Assembly: GCA_050011895.1 (NCBI GenBank)
Contig: JBEKIF010000109.1
Span: forward strand, 1 to 10,662
Direction: 5' to 3'
Source of the DNA: DATBGO01 sp050011895
GTDB lineage: Bacteria; Actinomycetota; Actinomycetes; Streptosporangiales; Streptosporangiaceae
DNA: 10,662 nt
Shown here: positions 5,632-10,662 of the stretch, one piece after another
Position numbering within the stretch: the first letter of the stretch is position 1
Layout: each line of letters begins with the position of its first letter
Translations under genes and position numbers: made by a program
The notes under the pieces: model-generated
What the model was told of the DNA's origin: nothing
Database searches by the model: none
Seen by the model: the letters and a program-made list of their open reading frames with translations, nothing else

Positions 5632-6876
5632 ATGCAGGAGATTGTGCTGCGCTCCCGGATTTTCCTCGGCGGTCAGGCGGTCTCGCTGCTGGGGGACGGG
5701 ATCGCCGTCCTGGCTATCCCGCTGCTGGTGCTCCAGCTGACCGGCAGCCCGGTGCTGGCGGTGCTCGCCTCCGCGCCGCGCAGCGTCGGCTACCTGGCTG
5801 CCGGGTTGCCGGCCGGGATTTTAGCCGACCGGCTCGACCCGTGGCGGGTGCTGGTGGCCGCGGACATCGTCCGGGCATCGGTCTTTCTCGGGCTGTTCAT
5901 CCTGGCCGGCCAGCACCGGCTCGTGGTCTGGCCTGTCCTTGCGCTGGCCTTCGTAGCAGGCGGCGCGACGGTCTTCTTCGAGACCGCGCTGGCCATCACG
6001 GTCCGCGACCTTTTCGCTGGTCCCCGGCTGGTGCCGGCTAACTCCCGGCTAGAGGCGGCCAACCAGGGCGGCCAGGTGATCGGGCCGGGCGTGGCCGGGC
6101 TGCTCGCGGCGGCCGGCTTACTGCGCGGGACGATGCTGATCGACGCGCTTACCTTCGGGGTCTCGCTGGCGTCGCTCGGGGCTCTTCGCGGCGGCTACCG
6201 CGCGGTGGCCAGGGCCGGGAGGACCACTGCGTCCCTGTCTGCGCTGCGCCGTGACCTTGCTGACGGGGTCAGGTATCTGGCCGCCACCCGGCTGCTGCTG
6301 GCGCTGATGGGTTTCGTGCTGGTGCTGAATCTGTGCCTGGGTGCCGACAAGCTGTTCGTCTTCTTTGCCAAGGACACCCTCGGGCTGAGCGCTTGGCAGG
6401 TTGGCGTGGTCGTCACCGTCGGCGGGGCGGGAGGCGTGCTGGGGGCAGCCGCTACGGGCTGGTGGTGCCGGCGGGTTGGCCCGCTGCCTGCCGTGGCGTC
6501 CTGCGCGGTTGCGTCCGGGGTCGCGCTGATCATGCTGAGCACCGCCTGGTCGATGCCGGTCATGATGGCCGCCAACCTGCTCTACACCTGGGCGATCGTC
6601 GCGGCGAGCGTGACATTGCGGGCGCTGCGGCAAGTCCTGGTCCCGCGGGAACTGCTCGGCCGGGTGACCGCGGCGTGGCGGCTGGCCGCGCAGGTTGTCA
6701 CCCCGATCGGCGCCGTGGCTGCCGGGGCCATGACGGGCGTACTCGGCGGCGACCCGCGGCCCGTCTTCGCGGTCGCGGGCGCGCTCACCATCGTCACCGT
6801 GGGGGGCGCCTGGGCGGCTGGAGTCTGGCGGGCGGACGCCGCCAGCGCGACCGCCGCCTCGATGCTCGCAAGATGA
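5632..6876 (+). CDS. MFS_3-type exporter (DHA3-like major facilitator)
   Basis: Twelve-helix inner-membrane exporter of the MFS_3/DHA3 type, the group with macrolide (Mef-like) and siderophore exporters. From the ATG at 5632 it is 414 residues, usual for the family. Visible hallmarks are the opening helix QAVSLLGDGIAVLAIPLLVL, the loop-2/3 motif GILADRLDPWRVLVAADIVRA (a good motif A), and FFETALAITVRDL with NSRLEAANQGGQVIGPGVAG in the first half. The family-typical LLGRVTAAWRLAAQ and PIGAVAAGAM come in the second. The start is uncertain: the frame is open from a GTG at 5566, which would add 22 residues, and neither site has a clear Shine-Dalgarno. The membrane domain begins shortly after 5632, so I prefer it. 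It converges with the zinc-ribbon gene (stops 8 bp apart) without an obvious terminator between them. Substrate unknown. Confidence 0.92.
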   Translation: MQEIVLRSRIFLGGQAVSLLGDGIAVLAIPLLVLQLTGSPVLAVLASAPRSVGYLAAGLPAGILADRLDPWRVLVAADIVRASVFLGLFILAGQHRLVVWPVLALAFVAGGATVFFETALAITVRDLFAGPRLVPANSRLEAANQGGQVIGPGVAGLLAAAGLLRGTMLIDALTFGVSLASLGALRGGYRAVARAGRTTASLSALRRDLADGVRYLAATRLLLALMGFVLVLNLCLGADKLFVFFAKDTLGLSAWQVGVVVTVGGAGGVLGAAATGWWCRRVGPLPAVASCAVASGVALIMLSTAWSMPVMMAANLLYTWAIVAASVTLRALRQVLVPRELLGRVTAAWRLAAQVVTPIGAVAAGAMTGVLGGDPRPVFAVAGALTIVTVGGAWAAGVWRADAASATAASMLAR

Positions 6877-6884
6877 GGGTGGCA

Positions 6885-7169
6885 CTACGGCGGCGAGTGC
6901 CCGGGCACCGGCGGGCAGGTTTCATGCACCCAGTTCCCGTCGCCGCGGCTGCGCACGTTCTGGCGGGCTGATATCTCCTGACGGCAGCGAGCGCAGATCT
7001 CACCGGCGGCCCGAGCCTCGTGATCTGTCACGATCAGCCACGACCTGCTCGCAGCGTGAGCATTGTCGGCGTCGGCCCCCGAGCTGGCCGATGACGTCAC
7101 CGGAAAACCGAGGCCACCGGGGCAGTGGTTGCTCAGGTGTGCGGCGCGCACCCGCTCGCCGATCCGCAT
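6885..7169 (-). CDS. Small C2HC zinc-ribbon-like protein
   Basis: A 94-residue soluble protein from the ATG at 7169, chosen because AGGAGG lies four bases upstream; another in-frame ATG at 7190 has no such site. The C-terminal half carries EICARCRQEI (C59, C62) and, nineteen residues after C62, WVHETCP (H82, C85). C-x2-C...H-x2-C would bind one zinc, like short actinobacterial proteins with a C-x-x-C-G-x-x-I...H-E-x-C-P pattern. The first half (GERVRAAHLSNHCPGG) has a further H-C pair and then a Ser/Ala/Asp-rich linker. I do not know a function: nucleic-acid binding or a protein-interaction module are both possible. The 202-bp gap upstream separates it from the divergent MFS gene, so one promoter region may serve both. 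The reading frame, Shine-Dalgarno and spaced Cys/His ligands make it more credible than a shadow ORF. Confidence 0.55.
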   Translation of the reverse strand: MRIGERVRAAHLSNHCPGGLGFPVTSSASSGADADNAHAASRSWLIVTDHEARAAGEICARCRQEISARQNVRSRGDGNWVHETCPPVPGHSPP

Positions 7170-7261
7170 CGCGCCTCCTGGCCAGCCCAAGGCTGCTAGC
7201 CCGATCGTATCGAGCGCGGTAGGTTCCGCCGACGTGGTAATCCTGGTGCGGCCCCGGCGGC

Positions 7262-7282
7262 TGTCCCCCTAGCATCGGGACA
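7262..7282. promoter_or_regulatory. Candidate operator between divergent genes
   Basis: TGTCCC (7262-7267) and GGGACA (7277-7282) form an interrupted palindrome with a 9-base spacer, 89 bp before the GTG of the repeat-bearing MFS gene and in the only sizeable gap of this divergent pair. The spacing suits a dimeric regulator site, but 6-bp arms also arise by chance in such DNA. Confidence 0.22.
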
Positions 7283-7371
7283 TGGCGTTTTACTGACTGT
7301 GACATGAGGTAGCGGCCCGCGGCCCGCCTTCCCTGTCTGACCAGGCCGGTTGGACAAGGAAGGAAAGACAC

Positions 7372-8781
7372 GTGGCCCGTATAACGAAGACCGGCGCGAG
7401 CCGGCCGGCATTGCTCAGCCTGTCCGGGCTCATGGCCGCGCTCAGCGTCGAGTTCGTGGACGAGCTGGCGGACGGCACCAAGGGCGCCGCGCTGCCGCTG
7501 ATCCGCGGCGACCTGTCCCTGACGTACAGCCAGATCGGCCTGCTCGCGGCCGTGCCGCTGCTGTTCGGAAGCCTGCTTGAGCTGCCGGTCGGGCTCCTGG
7601 CCGGTGCGGGTTCCCGCCGACACCGGGTGGTTCTCGTGGGCGGGGCGATATTTGTCACCGCGCTGGCGGTGGCCGCTACTGCCCGGTCATTCGCTGCACT
7701 GCTGGTCGCGTTCGTGATCTTCTTCCCGGCTTCAGGCGCGTTCGTAAGCCTGACCCAGTCCGCCCTGATGGACGCTGATCCGGCCCGGCGTGCCCAGCAC
7801 ATGGCCCGCTGGACGCTGGCCGGATCGGTTGGCTCGGTGGCCGGCCCGCTCCTGCTGGCCGGCGTCGCCGCGGGAGGGGGCAGCTGGCGGACCGCCTACC
7901 TGCTGATCGCCGGCGCGGCGCTGCTGGCCTGGGCGGGCGCCGCCCGCCGCGGGCCGCTGCCGGCCGGCGAGGCCGGTTCCGGCGGACGGCCAGGCCGGGA
8001 CGGCGGTGACGGCGGGCCAGGCGGGAACGGCGAAGCCGGTTCCGGTGGGGGCGGCGAGGCCGGTTCCGGTGGGGGCGGCGAGGCCGGTTCCGGTGGGGGC
8101 GGCGAGGCCGGTTCCGGTGGCGGGCCTGGTGGGGGCGGCGGGGCCGGTTCCGGTGGCGGGCCCGGTGGGGGCGGCGGGGCCGGTTCCGGTGGCGGCGGCG
8201 AGCGCGCGACACTCCGCCAGGCCGTCGCGGCCCTGCGGCGCGGCGAGGTCAGGCGGTGGCTGATCCTGCTCGAAGTCTCGGACCTGCTTCTTGACGTGCT
8301 CAGCGGGTTCCTGGCGCTTTACCTTGTCGCGGTGGCCCATGCCAGCCTGGCGCAGGCAGCGCTTGGAGTGGCCGTCCGGCTGGCGGCGGGACTTGCCGGG
8401 GACGTGCTGGTTATCAGGCTCCTCGAACGGTTCGGCGCCCTGGGCCTCCTGCGCGCCAGCGCGGCCGCGGCCGCCGTGCTGTACCCAGCGTTCCTGGTGG
8501 TGCCTGGTCTCGGCGCCAAGCTTGCCATGCTCGCCGGGCTGAGTGTGACCACGGCGCCGTGGTACCCGGTGATCCAGGCAGAGCTGTATCGCAGCCTGCC
8601 CGGATGCAGCGGCGTCGCCGTGTCACTCACCAGCGCCGCCGGCCTGCTCGGTGGCCTCGGCCCGCTGGCCGTCGGCCTGCTGGCCCAGCGCTTCGGCCTG
8701 GCCTGGGCGGTCACCGGCCTCGCCGTCGCCCCTGCTGCCGTGCTCATCGTGATGCCTCGCCTGGCGATGCGGCCAGGATAG
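7372..8781 (+). CDS. MFS transporter with glycine-rich tandem repeat in the central loop
   Basis: A 469-residue major facilitator starting at GTG 7372, four bases after AAGGAAAG. The N-terminal six helices (about 12-190) include DELADGTKGAALPLIRGDLS and QSALMDADPARRAQHMAR, recalling fosmidomycin-resistance (Fsr)-like MFS proteins. The C-terminal bundle starts at about 292 and ends with GVAVSLTSAAGLLGGLGPLAVG and a short tail. Between the halves, residues 197-277 form a linker of almost only Gly, Ala, Ser, Glu and Pro. It has 8-residue units EAGSGGGG, then two 12-residue units built on AGSGGGPGGGGG. Normal MFS central loops are 30-70 residues and charged, so the repeat is an in-frame expansion inserted into a cytoplasmic connector. 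Removing it leaves about 390 residues, the usual family size. The downstream aldolase gene follows after a leader-like ORF. Exporter or importer and substrate are unknown. Confidence 0.88.
   Translation: MARITKTGASRPALLSLSGLMAALSVEFVDELADGTKGAALPLIRGDLSLTYSQIGLLAAVPLLFGSLLELPVGLLAGAGSRRHRVVLVGGAIFVTALAVAATARSFAALLVAFVIFFPASGAFVSLTQSALMDADPARRAQHMARWTLAGSVGSVAGPLLLAGVAAGGGSWRTAYLLIAGAALLAWAGAARRGPLPAGEAGSGGRPGRDGGDGGPGGNGEAGSGGGGEAGSGGGGEAGSGGGGEAGSGGGPGGGGGAGSGGGPGGGGGAGSGGGGERATLRQAVAALRRGEVRRWLILLEVSDLLLDVLSGFLALYLVAVAHASLAQAALGVAVRLAAGLAGDVLVIRLLERFGALGLLRASAAAAAVLYPAFLVVPGLGAKLAMLAGLSVTTAPWYPVIQAELYRSLPGCSGVAVSLTSAAGLLGGLGPLAVGLLAQRFGLAWAVTGLAVAPAAVLIVMPRLAMRPG
7967..8203. repeat. In-frame GC-rich tandem repeat inside the MFS gene
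   Basis: Three nearly identical 24-bp units (8032-8055, 8056-8079, 8080-8103), with GGTTCCGGTGGGGGCGGC shared, are followed by the start of a fourth. After that come two 36-bp units (about 8107-8142 and 8143-8178) that share the GCCGGTTCCGGTGG core, and a last partial copy. A lone copy of the core is at about 7969-7985. All units are multiples of three, so copy-number change would not break the frame. The near identity points to recent slippage or unequal exchange. Confidence 0.85.
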
Positions 8782-8795
8782 ATCTGGAGGAGCTT

Positions 8796-8828
8796 ATGGT
8801 GGGACCGCTGGTCACCTGGGGACTCTGA
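8796..8828 (+). CDS. Ten-codon leader-peptide-like ORF (MVGPLVTWGL)
   Basis: The strongest Shine-Dalgarno in this part of the window (GGAGGAG at 8786-8792, three bases before ATG 8796) drives only a 10-residue frame ending at TGA 8826-8828. It begins 15 bp after the MFS stop. The aldolase gene begins 130 bp after the ORF ends, in another frame. The ORF lies within nested inverted repeats: ATGGTGG 8796-8802 with CCACCAT 8863-8869, GGTCA 8810-8814 with TGACC 8846-8850, and AGCA 8828-8831 with TGCT 8839-8842. A competing stem is GCTCCA 8840-8845 with TGGAGC 8877-8882. Together these recall a translational attenuator. It may instead be the relic of a lost gene start; chance stems are common in such DNA. 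Confidence 0.3.
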   Translation: MVGPLVTWGL

Positions 8829-8958
8829 GCAGCCTGGGTGCTCCATGACCCGGCGGAGTGGGCCACCATGCCAGGCTGGAGCCAGCGCACGGTCTGTGGC
8901 GGGCGGCCTGTTGATGGGCGCCCGGGCCGCCGACCGTCGGGTGTGCTTGGCTTCTGCC

Positions 8959-9711
8959 ATGACCGCTCCCGTGACAGCAAGCTCGCTTCGTGACCGCCTG
9001 CTGGGCGGCGAGGTCGCCTACGGCGGCTGGGCGACGATCCCCGGCGCCTTCAGCGTCCGGTCGCTGGCCGCGGCCGGCCTCGACTATGTCGCAGTCGACC
9101 TGCAGCATGGCGCCGCGGCCGAGACCGACTTGCCGGAGATGACCATGGCGATCAGGCTGGCTGGGGCCACGCCGCTCGGCCGGGTCAGGCACGCCCATCC
9201 GGCCGACATCGGCAGGGCCCTCGACCTGGGCTGCGAGGGTGTCATCATTCCCAACGTCGAATCGGCCGGGCAGGCGCGCGCGATGGTCGGGGCGTGCCGC
9301 TACCCGCCGGGCGGCTATCGCTCCGCCGGCGGCGTCATGGCGACCGGCGGCGACCCGCTCTGTATCGTCATGGTCGAGTCCGTCGCCGCTGCCGCTGATC
9401 TCACCGCGACTCTCGCAGTGCCCGGCGTCGACGGGATCTACGTAGGCCCGAGAGACCTGTCGCTTTCGCTCGGATGCGCGCTGGACCCGCATGACCCGGT
9501 GCTGCGCCGGGAACTTGAGCGCATCTGGTCGGCGTGCGCGGCAGCGGGCAAGCCGGTGGGAGTGCATGCCTCAGATGGCGCGACCGCGCGCCTGTACCGG
9601 GACAACGGATGCCGGCTGATCACGGTGGCCAATGACGTCCTGGCCGTGAGTCGGGCGGCGGTGGCGGAGCTTGCCGAGGCGCGAGGCCAGGAGCAAGGGC
9701 TGTCATTATGA
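8959..9711 (+). CDS. HpcH/HpaI-family class II aldolase (2-oxo-acid aldolase type)
   Basis: Cytosolic metal-dependent aldolase of the HpcH/HpaI family (4-hydroxy-2-oxoheptanedioate or 2-keto-3-deoxy-L-rhamnonate aldolase type), which splits 4-hydroxy-2-oxo acids into pyruvate plus an aldehyde, or the reverse. Residues corresponding to the HpaI active site can be placed (numbering from ATG 8959, 250 residues): H50 (VDLQHG, base), R75 (PLGRVR, pyruvate carboxylate), E140 (VMVES, metal) and D166 (GPRDLS, metal). RYPPGGYRSAGG is also typical. The stretch between this Arg-Gly block and CIVMVES is about 15 residues shorter than in HpaI, so the loop over the active site differs and the substrate may be unusual. 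I chose ATG 8959 because homology starts at SLRDRL; an in-frame ATG at 8845 adds 38 unrelated residues. Neither has a good Shine-Dalgarno. The stop overlaps the methyltransferase start. Confidence 0.88.
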   Translation: MTAPVTASSLRDRLLGGEVAYGGWATIPGAFSVRSLAAAGLDYVAVDLQHGAAAETDLPEMTMAIRLAGATPLGRVRHAHPADIGRALDLGCEGVIIPNVESAGQARAMVGACRYPPGGYRSAGGVMATGGDPLCIVMVESVAAAADLTATLAVPGVDGIYVGPRDLSLSLGCALDPHDPVLRRELERIWSACAAAGKPVGVHASDGATARLYRDNGCRLITVANDVLAVSRAAVAELAEARGQEQGLSL

Positions 9712-10382
9712 TGCAGGATCGCTGGTCCGCAGTCGATGAGTACCTGGGCGGCAAGCTCCTGCCGCCAGACGAGGCGCTTGAGTCAGCATTGCAGGCCAGC
9801 GCGGAGGCCGGCCTGCCGCCGATCAGCGTCTCGCCTACCCAGGGCAAGCTGCTGAACCTGCTCGCGCGGGGCCAGGGAGCCCGCAGGATCCTGGAGATCG
9901 GCACGCTCGGCGGCTACAGCACTATCTGGCTGGCTAGGGCGTTGCCGCCGGACGGTCATCTGATCACCCTGGAAGCCGATACCCGGCACGCCGAGGTGGC
10001 GAGGGAGAACCTGGCGCTGGCCGGTCTGGCCGGCCTGACCGAGGTTCGCGTTGGCCGCGCGCAGGAAACCCTGCCGCACCTGGCCTCGGCCGGCGCCGGG
10101 CCGTTTGACGTGATCTTCATCGACGCGGACAAGGCGGGGTACCCGGACTACCTGCGCTGGTCCCTCGACCTGGCCAGGCCAGGGACTCTCATCATCGCCG
10201 ACAACGTGGTGCGCGACGGAGCGGTGGCCGATCCTGCGAGTGATGATCCGGCTGTCCAGGGCGTGCGGCAGTTCATCGACTTGCTCGCGGCCGAGCCCAG
10301 GGTCAGCGCGACAGTGATCCAGACTGTCGGCAGCAAGGGGTATGACGGGTTCGCGACCGCGGTGGTTGAGGCAGTGAGCTAA
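9708..10382 (+). CDS. Class I SAM-dependent O-methyltransferase (COMT/CCoAOMT-like)
   Basis: A 224-residue cation-dependent O-methyltransferase of the Methyltransf_3 family (catechol and caffeoyl-CoA O-methyltransferase type), using SAM to methylate a hydroxyl, usually one of a vicinal diol on an aromatic ring. Visible motifs are the SAM-binding LEIGTLGGYS (62-71) with the ribose-binding acid at E89, VIFIDADK (D139, D141; metal and catalytic Lys142), and IIADNVVRDG (D165, N166 metal ligands). SPTQGKLLNLLA before motif I is typical of the bacterial members. The ATG at 9708 overlaps the aldolase TGA as ATGA, which indicates translational coupling; a second ATG at 9711 follows. Length matches the family. 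The actual acceptor is unknown. Coupling to an aldolase suggests both act on the same compound or pathway, which is inference. A strong hairpin follows 21 bp after the stop. Confidence 0.93.
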   Translation: MMQDRWSAVDEYLGGKLLPPDEALESALQASAEAGLPPISVSPTQGKLLNLLARGQGARRILEIGTLGGYSTIWLARALPPDGHLITLEADTRHAEVARENLALAGLAGLTEVRVGRAQETLPHLASAGAGPFDVIFIDADKAGYPDYLRWSLDLARPGTLIIADNVVRDGAVADPASDDPAVQGVRQFIDLLAAEPRVSATVIQTVGSKGYDGFATAVVEAVS

Positions 10383-10403
10383 GGCCCGGTGCAGCGGTGC
10401 TGC

Positions 10404-10437
10404 GCGTCCCGCCCGCTCGCGGTGACGGGCGGGACGC
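10404..10437 (+). terminator. Terminator of the aldolase-methyltransferase unit
   Basis: GCGTCCCGCCC (10404-10414) and GGGCGGGACGC (10427-10437) form a perfect 11-bp stem with a 12-base loop, 21 bp after the methyltransferase stop. It lacks a T-run. It sits between converging genes and could serve both directions. Confidence 0.7.
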
Positions 10438-10506
10438 ACGGTTGTGCCGCCGGGGCGCGGCGCCCCTTCAGCGGACCCGCCGGGGGATGGCGGGCCGGGC
10501 ATCGGG

Positions 10507-10662
10507 CTAGAGGAGATGGCGGCTCACGGCGGCGACGATGTGCGCAGCCTGGTCCTCCCATTGGGCGTAGGCGTAGGGGAAACCGGAGTTCTGCACGCCC
10601 TGGGCTGCCTCCCATAGCGGCTGGGTGGCCCAGCCGGGGTGCGCGGCCTGGTAGGCCCGCAG
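10507..10662 (-). CDS. C-terminal end of an unrecognised protein (cut by window edge)
   Basis: The minus-strand frame from the window edge to TAG 10507-10509 gives 51 residues with clear coding character. It includes AYQAAHPGWATQPLWEAAQG, then SGFPYAYAQWEDQAAHIV and a closing AVSRHLL. The density of aromatic residues and Trp (three), with G/C-ending codons, is unlike the antisense shadow frames nearby. It looks like two helices around a G-F-P-Y-A-Y-A-Q-W-E-D block that could be a conserved motif. I cannot name the family and the start is outside the window. It converges on the methyltransferase unit with the 10404-10437 hairpin between them. Confidence 0.6.
   Translation of the reverse strand: MRAYQAAHPGWATQPLWEAAQGVQNSGFPYAYAQWEDQAAHIVAAVSRHLL

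Noticed and set aside
6118..6885. 255-codon minus-strand open frame opposite the MFS_3 exporter
   Set aside because: Low-complexity Arg/Pro/Gly/Gln translation with no motif; explained by the third-position bias of the plus-strand gene.
8032..8178. Could the spaced repeats be a CRISPR array?
   Set aside because: Units are contiguous, of 24 and 36 bp, with no unique spacers, and lie in frame inside a transporter gene.
7676..8340. Minus-strand frames with repeated RPRRPHRNR or TGTGLAAP-like units
   Set aside because: These are antisense readings of the glycine-rich repeat in the MFS gene. Periodicity alone does not make them coding, and they lack plausible starts and flanking conservation.
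7372..10437. Calling the right half a natural-product biosynthetic gene cluster
   Set aside because: There is no synthase, ligase or core scaffold enzyme in the window; an aldolase, a methyltransferase and transporters alone do not support it.
8812..10502. Long minus-strand frames opposite the aldolase and the methyltransferase
   Set aside because: Catalytic motifs of both enzymes are on the plus strand; the antisense products are Arg/Gly/His-rich and featureless.

Overview
The window is high-GC DNA with strong G/C preference at third codon positions, GTG and TTG starts, and long spurious antisense frames. The gene families present (DUF664-type DinB, DHA2 and MFS_3 exporters, actinobacterial PIN and integrase fragments, the COMT-like O-methyltransferase) all point to an actinomycete. 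I cannot place it below phylum from sequence alone.

Layout. Positions 1-1400 are a graveyard of broken accessory genes. On the minus strand lie a 5'-truncated PIN-domain (VapC-like) fragment, a frame-disrupted PLDc_N small membrane protein, an apparently intact two-helix membrane protein in visibly AT-richer DNA, and the N-terminal scrap of a phage-type tyrosine recombinase. On the plus strand, a DUF899 gene with a good ribosome binding site stops after 33 codons. Positions 1459-2441 hold a complete DUF664/DinB-like gene, a hairpin and a probable small two-helix membrane protein. At 2497-2521 there is what looks like the T-arm and 3' acceptor strand of a tRNA without the rest of the tRNA, followed by a terminator. 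Together with the integrase scrap this suggests an old, decayed integration event.

Positions 2583-5255 carry two minus-strand genes: a DHA2-family 14-helix drug exporter and a secreted or lipoprotein polysaccharide deacetylase. Each has its own terminator-like hairpin, so they are probably separate units. A 68-bp AT-rich element with perfect 13-bp inverted ends (5472-5539) lies in the gap before a plus-strand MFS_3 exporter. That exporter converges on a small C2HC zinc-ribbon protein, with only 8 bp between their stop codons.

Positions 7372-10437 form a probable transcription unit: a third MFS transporter whose central loop carries an in-frame glycine-rich tandem repeat, a 10-codon leader-like ORF with a strong Shine-Dalgarno, an HpcH/HpaI-family aldolase, and a class I O-methyltransferase overlapping the aldolase by ATGA, closed by an 11-bp stem terminator. 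Transporter plus carbon-carbon lyase plus phenol-type methyltransferase could be a small pathway for making or detoxifying an aromatic or oxo-acid compound. That is an inference from gene order. The right edge cuts a minus-strand gene whose last 51 codons are clearly coding but which I do not recognise.

No CRISPR array, rRNA gene, complete tRNA, complete insertion sequence or recognisable multi-gene defence system is visible. The least explained items are the repeat-bearing transporter with the leader-aldolase-methyltransferase unit, and the membrane protein left beside the dead integrase.
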